This document shows, in pieces, positions 30,092 to 41,014 of a stretch of DNA of 64,000 nt (position 1 is its first letter; each line of letters begins with the position of its first letter). Under the pieces are notes generated by a model that was given only the letters and a program-made list of their open reading frames with translations, had not been told where the DNA came from and did not search any database. Location: the NCBI GenBank assembly GCA_928724745.1, contig CAKMXJ010000005.1:310001-374000 (forward strand), in the 5' to 3' direction. The position numbers and the translations under genes are program-made. The stretch comes from Anthracocystis setariae. Its lineage: Eukaryota; Basidiomycota; Ustilaginomycetes; Ustilaginales; Ustilaginaceae.

Positions 30092-32884
30092 TCACGCTTC
30101 GCTCACCATGCCAACTTGAACCTCGACCCCAGCTCGCAACAAAACATCGATCCACACCTTCTGCGTCTCGCTCAACCGATCGCCTGGCCCCTTAACCTCT
30201 ACGAACCTGACCACCTTATCGTGCATCCTCCAAATCACCAAATCGGGCATGCCCGAACTGCAATGATCCCACTCCTCGACCAACATCTGACACACCACAC
30301 TGATCGACTCTCCACCCATACACTCGGCCACCTGCAACAGATCCTGCTTACTGAACAGATCCCATCGACAACCCACCGCCCACGTCTTGTTGGCCCTCTC
30401 CCTGTCATCCACCTCGCCGATGAGCTCGCAAGCACCATAGCGCTCAATGTAATCCAACCTCTGTCGAATCTCGTTGCTCCTGACGATCGAAAACGAATCC
30501 GACCCCATATCCAGCGGCGCACTCTGGTACGGCGTCTCAAACGATCCCGCCATCCCCTCGGCAAAGATCACATCCCACATAACCAGCACAAAGATCATCG
30601 TCAGCATCTTGCCCTCGTCATGATATCCTTTGAACCCCTGCGATGCGTAGTGCTGCAGACACAGCTGCTCGACATGACACGGTTGATGATCCAAACCGCG
30701 CCATACGGAACGCATCGAACGACGCGGACTCGACGTCACTAACGTCGCTCCCTCGCCACCCGCCATCATCGACAGCGTCGTCGCATCCGGTGCCGGCGCT
30801 GAGACATCGTCCCATGAAATATCGTCGAGCTCTTCCTTCTTCACCTGAATCGCCTCGGCTGAGCGATCCGAACTGTCTTCCTCCTGCTCAGCTTTTGGCC
30901 AGCCAGACTCACTTTTCACTGTAGACTCGGCCAAGGATTCGACCTTGACGCGCTTGAACAGCGGTTTGCGGATCTCGAACGTGCCCGTCTTGGGCGACGA
31001 TGCTTTGGTTGGACTGCCGGAAGTATGCGAGCTAGCTCGTTTCCAAGTCGGCTCGTCCGGCGAGGTGGGTGGCGAACCCCCGCCCTGCAAGAACCGCGAC
31101 ATCGCCGTGACCGGCCGACCCGTGCTGTCATCCGTCTCCACCATGGCATCGAGCCTGATCCCCTTAAACACCACCTCGGACGTCTTCTTAAGCTTTGTAT
31201 GTGAAAAATCGTGCTGCTCGGAGCGCGGTACCCTCAACTGCGATTCGAGCCTCGCTATCCTCCTCTGCAACGTATCATGATAAATCAGATGCGTATCCGG
31301 ATCCTGCATCCCCCTTACACTAATCGCGAGCGCCTCCTTCTTCCCCCTCCTCTGGTCATCCGAATACAAAGCCGTGATGAGCGCCAGTCGATCGTACCAA
31401 TCCCCCCTCCTCCCCCTCCGAAACACCTTCTGAGCCAACAACGCTTGCAACACCTCCTTTTCGCGCTCCCTCATCTTGAACCTCGCCAACACCGACGCAC
31501 CCTTATACACCACCCTCGTCAACACCCAGCCTGGATGGAATCGCATGCGATGATACACCATCTTGTCGATACCGTCCGGATGAGCCTCGACACACTCGTT
31601 GACGCACGACTTCCACTCCTCCCACACCGAATCGAACAACGCCAGTGCGGCTTGAAAGTGGGCCTCGCTCTTGCCGAATTGAAGAAGGTGCTCGATGTCG
31701 GCTTCGATGGCGAGGGCGCGTTCAAACGCGATCAGATGGTCGCGAGAGGGAAACAGGAAGCTCGTGCGGCTGTATGTGTAGTTGGGGTAGTTGCGTATGC
31801 GCGAGCGCGACAGGATAGCGGTTGTCAGTGCCGCACTACCAAGAAGGTTGCCACGGTAGTAGACGAGCGCAACCCGATCGACGAGCGAACGCAGAGCTGG
31901 CAGCACTTGCACACATCCTCCTCCGAGTGCGGCTGAGAGCTCATCTTTGAGGCGCGAAGCTTGCGCATGAGCCTTGGAGGGCGAGCCGAAATCGAGAGTG
32001 CGCTGCTTAGAGTTGGCATTGGAGCGGCTGTGTTTGGTGGGGCTTTGCAAGAGCGTGGCTTGCGACTTTGTAGCGGATAGAGCGGAGATGATCTGGGCGC
32101 GAGTGGTGCCGATCTTGTTTACGCCCATGTTCTTGGCAATTTGCTTGAGCTCGTCAATGTTGAGTAGAGAGAGCGACTCGGCAAGGCCACCTTTCATGTC
32201 GCGGTCTGTCAAGACAAATCTATCCAGTGTCGGTTGCTCTGTACTCGGTGGCTGCTTGTTCACGGCTGACGGCGAAGTATTGCTGGATAGCAAGGATTCT
32301 GCGAGCGGGATCTTATGCCGATATGTAGAGTGACGGGGTAGACCGGTGTGTTGGTCAAGCTTGAGCGCGCGCTGAATGCTGGGGAGGGTCAGAGTCGAGT
32401 TTTCTTTGTTTGAATCAAGAGCAGATGACCTCCTTTCTTGTTCGTCGACTCTAGCAACTTCGATTTTGGGTGCGTGAGATGGAGGAGCAGCGATGGATTT
32501 GGCGAGTTCGTCTGTTGCGGCCTTGAGGTCAGGGACGTCGGTTCGGTAAGATTGCAAACGATCTAGACGATACCACGTATGCTTTTTGCGCTGGAGTAGA
32601 CGTATGAAGAGGTAGCGTGCGGGATAGGATAACATGAAGAAGGCGGAGAGGATATCGAGCTCGGCGTTGGAGAAGAGGTAGGATTCGGACTCGAGAACGG
32701 CACAGACCATTTGTTGGAAGAGTTCCGGGTACATGGAAGAGCGTGAGCCTGGTCGATATGGCGTGCTGTACGGTGGGATGGAAGGCAATGGTGGCTGATC
32801 ATGTTGGGCGATGTCGATGTCGACGTTCTCTGTCGTGAGCTCTGGGACGGATGCAGTCAAGCTGCTCTCGGATGGGGTTGTCAT
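30092..32884 (-). CDS. fan1: FAN1-type structure-specific nuclease (930 aa)
   Basis: Intronless 930-codon frame. The N-terminal block at about 51-110 (MYPELFQQMVCAVLESE, LLQRKKHTWYRLDRL) is typical of FAN1. A SAP-like DNA-binding motif lies at about 236-270 (LNIDELKQIAKNMGVNKIG). A helical middle region follows (WVLTRVVYKGASVLARF). The C-terminal VRR-NUC domain carries the PD-(D/E)xK residues Asp881, Glu896 and Lys898 in GMPDLVIW and FVEVKGPGDRLSETQ. FAN1 cuts 5' flaps and processes DNA interstrand crosslinks in the nucleus. Human FAN1 has a UBZ finger at its N-terminus; none is visible here, as in other fungal members. No missing catalytic residue was noticed. Confidence 0.95.
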   Translation of the reverse strand: MTTPSESSLTASVPELTTENVDIDIAQHDQPPLPSIPPYSTPYRPGSRSSMYPELFQQMVCAVLESESYLFSNAELDILSAFFMLSYPARYLFIRLLQRKKHTWYRLDRLQSYRTDVPDLKAATDELAKSIAAPPSHAPKIEVARVDEQERRSSALDSNKENSTLTLPSIQRALKLDQHTGLPRHSTYRHKIPLAESLLSSNTSPSAVNKQPPSTEQPTLDRFVLTDRDMKGGLAESLSLLNIDELKQIAKNMGVNKIGTTRAQIISALSATKSQATLLQSPTKHSRSNANSKQRTLDFGSPSKAHAQASRLKDELSAALGGGCVQVLPALRSLVDRVALVYYRGNLLGSAALTTAILSRSRIRNYPNYTYSRTSFLFPSRDHLIAFERALAIEADIEHLLQFGKSEAHFQAALALFDSVWEEWKSCVNECVEAHPDGIDKMVYHRMRFHPGWVLTRVVYKGASVLARFKMREREKEVLQALLAQKVFRRGRRGDWYDRLALITALYSDDQRRGKKEALAISVRGMQDPDTHLIYHDTLQRRIARLESQLRVPRSEQHDFSHTKLKKTSEVVFKGIRLDAMVETDDSTGRPVTAMSRFLQGGGSPPTSPDEPTWKRASSHTSGSPTKASSPKTGTFEIRKPLFKRVKVESLAESTVKSESGWPKAEQEEDSSDRSAEAIQVKKEELDDISWDDVSAPAPDATTLSMMAGGEGATLVTSSPRRSMRSVWRGLDHQPCHVEQLCLQHYASQGFKGYHDEGKMLTMIFVLVMWDVIFAEGMAGSFETPYQSAPLDMGSDSFSIVRSNEIRQRLDYIERYGACELIGEVDDRERANKTWAVGCRWDLFSKQDLLQVAECMGGESISVVCQMLVEEWDHCSSGMPDLVIWRMHDKVVRFVEVKGPGDRLSETQKVWIDVLLRAGVEVQVGMVSEA

Positions 32885-35242
32885 GGTGCCCCAATGTGTT
32901 ATGGCACTGACGTGCAGAGCCAGTATGATATTTAATGGGAGATGGCTGAGGCGTTACTTTGCAGCTCGAACATATTGCGATTGGCAGAAGTGCGAGGGTT
33001 CTTGGAGATGCAGCCAGTTTGAAGACGAGCTAGGAAAGGGAGAAGTTTGTGCAATGGCGTATATACTTGAAGGCGTTGCGATTGACTAAGAAGCTGCGCA
33101 TGGCCGTAAGCCGTTCGGTTTGTCGCAGATCGCTCGACGCCGTTGCGGAGCTGTACGGTGGTTGGCAAACCAAGGTGTGAGCAATACACAGGTAGCAATA
33201 AAAGTAGTAGTGATGCTTTCCTGGTGCAAGCTGAGCATGTCGAAGAAGAAGAGGAAAAAAAGCAGACAGGAAGCGAAAGTGCCAAAAAGTGCCATCAATT
33301 AAATAATTATGCAACGGTGTCTTTTACTTGATTTGGCATGCAGGGTCTGCCAAAATCTCTCGCCGCTGCTGTACTCGTGCGGGAGCGCGTTTGGTGCTTT
33401 GCTAGAAAAAGTGTTGATGCCGTCAAGTCACACGCCGGCACTCAGGGACGCGTCTCATAGCGGTGTGCTGTACTGTACTACCAAACAAAAAAAAGAAAAA
33501 GAAAAAAAGAAAAAAAAAGGAAACACGCGTCAAGGGTTGAGAGTTGAGTGTTGGTCTCTGGCCCAAACGTTGACGTTGGCTCGCTTGTGTTTTCTGCAAA
33601 GCAACGGCATGCACATCGATCTGCGTGCTCCCACCAAGACATGTATGTCCTCTACTGTATCCGACCTCTTTTCTCCCTCTCGCTTTGCTACTTTTGGCTG
33701 TAAAAGCTCCTTCTGGGCTAGCACAGCATGGCAGGATTCAGAGTCTCGCTCAGGTGAGAATACACAGTAGCTTGTCGAAAGCTCTCAGGGGCAGCTAAAA
33801 TATAATATGCCGTTGCAATCGAGCGCGCAACAGGCAGGCCCCTGAAGCGTGGTTAGAAAGGCGGATCGGATCGCATTTGAATTTTTTGAATTGATTTAGG
33901 GGCGGTAGATTAGGTGTTTGATGGAAATTGAACCCTGGCTAATTCATTTCTACACAAATGCGTTTCATCATTGTTATTCAAAAAATGTTGTCACTTTGTC
34001 GGGCTGACCCGCAGCAGCACAGCTTGACACTACAGTAGAGTACTGCACTGTACAGCATGTGTCAAAAAGTATCCGCACGATTTTCAATTTTCAAATTTCT
34101 CTTCATGATTGTGAATAAATTTGATGGTGTCCAACATTATACAGCAATGTAAAGACCATACCAGCTAGCTAACTTGATGCTCAGCATGGGAATGTTTATT
34201 GCTCATGAAGCTCAGGTGGTAGTACATAGGTACAATACAGCTTGCTAGCAACAAAAAGGAAGCATGCTTGTTAAGAGATTTGACCAACACTGTCTGACTC
34301 TTCATGGCTTGCAACTCTGAATTGCTGTTGATCTTGACAACTGCTTTGGTGGTCAGCTTGATTCAAGCCTGCCCTCACCAGAGAGACCATCAAGACATCG
34401 GCAATGCTGTGGACACGGCTTTGAGAGACAGCTAACTTTTTTCCTTGATTTCAGCTCAGTTGACAGCTTGCAGCAAAACTGGTTAAGCTTAGCTTGATCA
34501 AGCACAGAAGTCCACTCAACCATTCAAACAATGTCAGCTCACAGCCACTGATACTGGTCCCAATACACTATCAATCCATGCAATCAAGCAAGAGTAACAA
34601 GCAGCTGAGAGTTGAGAATTGATGAGCAAAAGAGTGTGCATAATTTCATGTTACACAAAATTCCAAAAACGCGACCGTGCGGAAACTTATGAACAGGTAC
34701 TGTACAGTACTGCACTTGAAGCTAGCCAAGTGTTGTTCTACTACAGTAGGCTGCTCTTGAATTGCATTATTACAGTACTGCGACTGCAGCTGCTGCACGT
34801 AGACGTCTCTCACTGGCGCCAACATCAAAGCTGTCAAGGCTGTCTCGGACTGTGCGTTCCTAAAGTGGAGCATCCGACTTGAGTCAGCGCCATTCTCGTT
34901 GCTCAACATCTCAACCCCAGCTTTTTCCACATCCTTCGCCACCACCACCATCATCATCATTCTCGACTTCTTCTATCGTTTCACTCCTTTGCTTCATCTC
35001 GCACTGACCTCCTCGGCCCGCCGTATCCTCAGCACCATTGCCTGCGTCGAACCCTCTGTTCCCTTTCCTGCTCCGCACTACTCGTTATCATTTGGATCGT
35101 CCTTCTCTAGACAAACAAGTCCTCCAACCACGTCGCTCTCCGCCAGAGCAAGCCAATCCTCGCCAGCTGCGTGTGCCTAGCTTAATCACGCTTCTGCTCA
35201 CATCCTCACAGGCGCGCACCAGCTCCCCACTTGGTTGCCATC
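32885..35242. other. Intergenic region with a decayed MITE candidate
   Basis: 2.36 kb between the divergent fan1 and myosin genes, containing both promoters. A poly-A/GA-rich run lies at 33487-33522. The AT-richer part, 34053-34697, is listed as a candidate mobile element. The final 300 bp are pyrimidine-rich and fit the myosin leader. No gene is supported. Confidence 0.6.
34053..34697. mobile_element. Decayed Tc1/mariner-like MITE (candidate)
   Basis: The left side has TGTCAAAAAGTATCCGCACG (34059-34078). The complement of the right side, ending near 34695, reads TGTTCATAAGTTTCCGCACG. These match at 16 of 20 positions in inverted orientation, in the style of Tc1/Fot1/pogo termini. TA dinucleotides sit just outside (34051-34052 and 34698-34699). 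The roughly 645-bp interior is clearly more AT-rich than its surroundings, has no long frame, and repeats words such as AGCTTGATCAAGC. Both ends abut TACTGTACAG-type words, which would supply TA targets. The termini are imperfect, so this is a candidate, not a firm call. Confidence 0.45.
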
Positions 35243-38200
35243 ATGGTCGACGTAGTACGCACAAAGTCTCATCTCTTCCGTCCATCTCACCGTGCCTCGC
35301 CCTCGGTAGAAGCCAGCAACGCAGCTCAATTAGCAGCCGCAATGCCTCGTCCCACCAGAGGCGTGGGTCAGTCGGCTGCTGATGCTGCTTCCGCCGCCGA
35401 GTTTGCTTCCAAAAAGTATGTCTGGATCCCAGATCCAACCGTCGGATATGTCTCCGCTTGGGTTATCAAGGAAGAGGGCGAAAATTCCCTCTGTGCCCTC
35501 CACGACGGTTCCAATCGCACTGTACCCACCTTCGAACTCAGCAAGATGAACCCGCCCAAGTTCGACAAAGTAGAAGACATTGCAGATCTCACTTTCCTCA
35601 ACGAGGCCAGCGTCGTTCACAACTTGCGGCAAAGATACTTCAGCTCCCTCATCTATGTAAGCACCACTCTCTCTCCTCGCCAGTCCCATCGAGCTCATAC
35701 ACTGACCATCCCCCATCTCCACGTCGCCACCCCAACAGACATATTCCGGTCTCTTCTTGGTAGCTGTCAATCCGTACCATTCGCTCCCCATCTACACAGA
35801 CGCCATTGTTTCGGCATACAAGGGCCGCAGGAGAGAAGAGAATGCACCTCACGTTTTCGCCCTCGCCGATGAGGCCATGCGAAACATGATCGACAATCGA
35901 GAGAACCAGAGTCTGCTCATCACGGGAGAGTCGGGCGCCGGCAAGACCGAAAACACCAAAAAGGTCATCCAGTACCTCGCTGCCATCGCTGCCGATCCCG
36001 CCGCTAACGGGGCTCACTCTCCAGCCAACTCCATGACTCCCTCGTCGTCTCGCGAACTCCTCGACCGTATCAACGGCATCTCTCCAGTCTCAGCAAAGCG
36101 CCTCGGCCTCCTCGAACGCCAGATCCTACAGGCCAACCCCATCCTCGAAGCGTTTGGTAACGCTCAGACCATCCGCAACAACAACTCGAGTCGTTTCGGA
36201 AAGTTTGTCCGCATCGAATTCACCTCGGTCGGTGCCATCGCCGGCGCAAACATCGACTGGTACCTCCTCGAAAAGAGCAGAGTCGCCATCCGCAGCGAAA
36301 ACGAGCGCAGCTTCCACATCTTCTACCAACTTCTCCGAGGTGGTGAACCAGAACTCAAGCACAAGCTTTTGCTCACCAACTCTCCAGATGACTATGCCTA
36401 CCTCAAGGGTACCCGCAAAGATGTCGAAGGGGTCGATGACCGTGCCGAATGGAAGTTGCTGCGCGACGCGCTCGACACCGTCGGCTTCACTCCTGAAGAG
36501 CAGCTCAACCTCTTCCGAGTCGCCGCTGCCATCCTTCAGATCGGTAACATCCAGCTTGCCACCGACCGTTCCGAGCAAGCTAGGATCACCAACATGCCTC
36601 AAATCGAGAAAATCTGCCACGTTCTTGGCCTGCCCGAACAAGAGTTCTCCAAAGCGCTCCTTCGGCCGCGTGTCAAGGCTGGCCGTGAATGGGTCACTTC
36701 GGCAAGGACAATGCGCCAAGTCTCGGAGGAGATGGCTGCGCTTAGCAAAACTCTGTACGAGAAAGCCTTCGGCTGGCTCGTCGACCGCATCAATAAGGCG
36801 CTTGACCGTCCGACCAGCAAGAGCGGCTTCATCGGTGTGCTCGACATCGCCGGTTTCGAGATCTTCGAAGCCAACAGCTTCGAGCAACTCTGCATCAATT
36901 ACACCAACGAAAAGTTGCAGCAGTTCTTCAACCACCATATGTTCGTTCTAGAGCAGGAGGAGTACGCGCGTGAGAACATTGACTGGGACTTTGTCAACTT
37001 TGGCCTCGACCTGCAGCCTACCATCGATCTCATCGAGTCCACCACGCCCATCGGTATTCTGTCGTGCCTAGACGAGGAGTGCATCATGCCCAAAGCCACC
37101 GACCTCACTTTCACAGAGAAGCTCAACCGCATCTGGGGAACCAACAAGGATGGCTCAGCAATCGATGCTGCCGGCGCTGCCCAGGCCGCCGAGAAAGGTC
37201 TAGCCCATGGCTCGACCAAGTTTGCACCCACAAGATTCTCCCAGGGCTTCACCGTCAAGCACTACGCCGGCGATGTCACCTACCGCACTGACGGATGGCT
37301 CGACAAGAACAAGGATCCCCTTAACGACAACCTCACGCGCGTCATGTCGGAATCCACCGATCGTTTCATCGCTTCCCTCTTTGCCGAGTACGCCGAGGTG
37401 GACGAGGAGACGGCGGCTTCTGCGCCCAAGCGTCGGGTCAAGCGTGGCGCTTTCCGTACCGTCGGACAACGGCACAAAGAGCAGCTCAACTCGCTCATGG
37501 GTCAGCTGTCATCCACACAGCCACACTTTGTCCGTTGCATCGTGCCAAATCCGGACAAGAAGCCAGGCAAGATGGACGTACCTCTCGTACTAGAGCAGCT
37601 GCGATGCAACGGTGTACTCGAAGGCATCCGTATCGCCCGTCTCGGTTACCCCAACAGGCTGCTCTTTTCCGAGTTTAGGAACCGTTACGAGGTTCTAACA
37701 CCAGGCATCATCCCGCCAGGCTACATGGACGGTCGCAAGGCTTGCCAGAGGATGGTCGAAGCGCTCGAGCTGGACAAGTCCACTTTCAAGATCGGCACTT
37801 CTAAGGTCTTCTTCAGAGCTGGCGTGCTTGCCGAGATGGAAGAGCGCAGAGACCAGCATCTCTACGACATCTTTAGCCGATTCGGAGCAGCTTGCCGTAT
37901 GTTCACAGCTCGCCGTCAGATGAAGAAGATCCTCAATCGCGCTTCGGCAGTCAGGGTCATGCAGCGTAACGCACGACTCTACGTTCAGCTCCGCGAGTGG
38001 CCATGGTGGCAGCTCTACACTCGCGTTCGACCTCTGCTCACAGCCACCAGACACGACGAAGAGCTCAAACGCAAGCAACTCGAGCTCGCAATGGTCACCG
38101 AACGGGCTGAACGGGACCAGAAAGAGCGCGAGGCCCTTGAAGCGCTCAAGTTCCAGCTCGAAGCGGAAAAGCGAAAGATCGAAGAGCAGCTCGAGTCTGA

Positions 38201-40805
38201 GCGAACCCTGTTGCTCGACAAGGACCAGCTTCTGGCTCGCTCTAAAGAGCGCGAGTCGGCACTCGAGGATGAACTGGCTGCGCTTCAAGGTGATGTGGAT
38301 CTCCTTGAGGGACAGCTTGAAAAGGCGATCGCGTCTCAGAAAGCCACTGAACAGACCCATGCCGAGCTCCAACTCGCTTTTGACCAGGCCGCTGATCACC
38401 TGTCGCGACTCGAGGCGGAGCAAAAGGCATGGAAACTGAAAGAGGACACCTTCATGCGCGATCTGAGCAAGCACACCACCAGCGCAGAGCAGTTTCGTAC
38501 CGAACGTCAAGCTTTCGTCACGGAGAAGGAGGAGCTTCAACGCAAGCTGCAGGAGAAAGACCAAGACCTGGACCGGGCTCATAAGCGCATGCTAGCTGCC
38601 GTGCAAGAAGTCGAGGCCAAGCTCGAGGCTGAGGCAAAGAATCGTGAGGAGGAGCAGAAGCGCGCCCTGCAGCTTGAGGATCAGTCACGCCAATCATCGT
38701 ACCAGCTATCGGAACTTCAGCGTGTTGCTGCTGATCACGAGACCCAGGCCAAGAACAAGGAGCAAGAGATCACCCAATTGCAGAAGCAAGTATCCGACAT
38801 CTCACGGGAGCGTGAAGGGCTGGCCAAGCAAGTCGCAGACATCAACGTCAAGCTCAGCACTCTGGCCTTCGACCTCAAGTCCGCGAAGGATGAGCACGTC
38901 AAGACTCACGAAGCTAAGAACACCCTGCAGAAGGAGCTCGACGAGACGCGTCGCTTGATGGAGGCTAAGAGTTCCGAAGACGTCAAGACAAAGGAGATCC
39001 ATCGTATGAAGGAGCAAGAACTTCAAACCCTGCGAGAGCAGATGGCCAGCGTTCAGAAGGAGCTCAGCGAGTCCAAGCACACAAGTCTTGAGCAGATTTC
39101 TGCATTGCGTGCAGAGATCTCAGCAGCTCAGAAGGAGGCCCAGACTCACGGCGCTGCTCGGCAACAGGCGGAAGAACAGATGCGTGCAGCCGAGGCCCGC
39201 GTGCGGGAAGCCGATGCAAAGGTCGCTGCTGCTGAAAAGGCCAAGCGTGAAGCCGAGGCACAGCTTGAGGAGGCGCAAAGCAAGTCGGCTGTCATCAACC
39301 GTGGTCTGCAGGATGCTCTCAGGCACAGGGGCTCGCTTGAGAAGCAGCTTCAAGCTTCAGCCATCAAACACCAGGATCTTGAGGACGCATTGCTCGAGCT
39401 CGAGCGAAGCGAGGCAACCTGGAAGCACAAGGCTGACCAAGTCGCAGTTGAGCTCGGCGCCGAGTCAAAGCGACGCGAGCTTCTTGAGCAGGCGCATAAG
39501 CAGGCCGAGCGCAACGCCAACAGCCTTCAGCAGCTCGTTGCCGGCAAGGACAAGGAGATCAGCGGTCTCAAGCACGAGCTCACTCTGGCCCAGCAGGAAA
39601 TGCGCAAGCTTCAATCGATGCAGAACAAGACCATCGTCGAGCACGTCCATGTCCTCGAGGAGGCCAAAAAGTACACCGATCGACAATTGGCGGATGCACA
39701 GGCCAAGCTGCAAGAACTGGCACACTACACCAAGACCCTCGAGAAAAGCAAAACACGTCTCGTGACCGAGAACGAGGACTTGACTCGCGAGCTCACACGA
39801 CTACAGAGGACTGGCGGCGCCGTGACTTCTTCGCCTAGCGTCAGCAATGGCTTGCGCGGCGTTGCGACAACGTACGGTAACGTAGCACCGTCCGCGAATG
39901 GCGATTCCAAGTCGGTCAAGAAGCTGGAGGACAAGGTAGCCGAGCTGACCGCCTCGCTGCGCCAAGCTCAACAGCAGCGGGATGAGGCTGTTTCCAACGC
40001 ACGTCGCAAAGACCTGCAGGCTGATGAACTGGTAAGCCGCACTCGTCGCCAGTACGAACAGCAGGTGCAGATGCTTGAGCGTCAACTCAAGAACTCCCAG
40101 ATTGCACGCAGTACCACTATGACCAACCTCGAGGAGCTTGTGCTTGCGGGCAACAGCTCTCCACAAGCTTCTGGCGGCCCTGCAGACGGCTTGAGGCATC
40201 AGATCCTGGACGAGCTGCGTCGCGGCCACGAAGAGCTCGAACAGGACATTGCCGCTAAATCCGACTTCCTGCGATCGCAGAAGGTGCCCACCAACGGTAC
40301 AGCCGCTGGTCCCCCTGCGCGCGGCTCTAGCAGCTACTACGTTTACGACAATCCTCAGAAGATCAACGGCCACGGCTCCAACTCTTCCTCGTCTTCCTCG
40401 GCCTCCAACGCTGAGCTTGAGGCGAAGCTTGCCGAGATGACTCGGGCTTACAACGACTCGCTTTCGCAGCAACGTCAGTCTCAAGCGCACATGACCCAAC
40501 TGGTCACGCAGATCCGCGACCTTCAAGCTGGACTGGACGAATCTGAGCTCAAGTACGACCAGCTCGCCGTAGCTTACCAGAGTCTGATTCAGGAAGCTGG
40601 GGTGGATGAGTCGATGATCACCTCGCTACAGCAGACGCTGGAGAAGTACAAGAGCCAGGCGGACAAGCACATGGAAAATTGGAGAAAGAGCACGACCGAG
40701 TTGGAGAAACACACAGCCACCTTGAAGGGCAGCGTCAGGAGACCAGGTAGCATGGACAATGGTGTGTTGAGCAGTCCGACCAGGACTGGGCTCACCATGC
40801 GCTGA
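35243..40805 (+). CDS. Class II (conventional) myosin heavy chain, two exons (1826 aa)
   Basis: Exon 1 is 35243-35656 and exon 2 is 35739-40805, joined across an 82-bp intron between Tyr and Thr of LIYTYSG. An N-terminal SH3-like region (KYVWIPDPTVGYVSAWVI) precedes the motor. The motor has the P-loop GESGAGKTENTKKV, switch-II region DIAGFEIFEANSFEQLCINYTNEKLQQFFN, actin-binding region and converter. One IQ-like helix follows (AVRVMQRNARLYVQLREWPWW), then about 1000 residues of coiled coil with no globular DIL domain, which rules out class V. The C-terminal 300 residues include a Ser-rich break near 1670. By family it forms two-headed actin motors for the contractile ring at septation. ATG 35243 is the first in frame. 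It converges on the TBC gene with 209 bp between stops. Confidence 0.95.
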
Positions 40806-41014
40806 TTCCGATCGTCAACTTGATCCATTCGCTTGCCCTGACCCCCACCCATTTCCCATTGGACAACGTGTAACATACAATAATCAGTGCCCCCCACTCG
40901 AACCCGAATGACTCTTTATGTTTTTAAATCGCACGTTTCTATTTGCCTCGCTCATCACGGACCAAAACTTTGATTAACTTATTGAGATGTGTTTGCGAGG
41001 GGGGGTTTGGGACG

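Noticed and set aside
33423..33522. A-rich run that could be the tail of a retroposed copy
   Set aside because: The run mixes G and A, there is no coding relic upstream and no flanking duplication that I can see.
36126..38582. Long minus-strand frames of 270 and 295 codons opposite the myosin gene
   Set aside because: Antisense shadows of the motor and coiled-coil coding sequence in GC-rich DNA.
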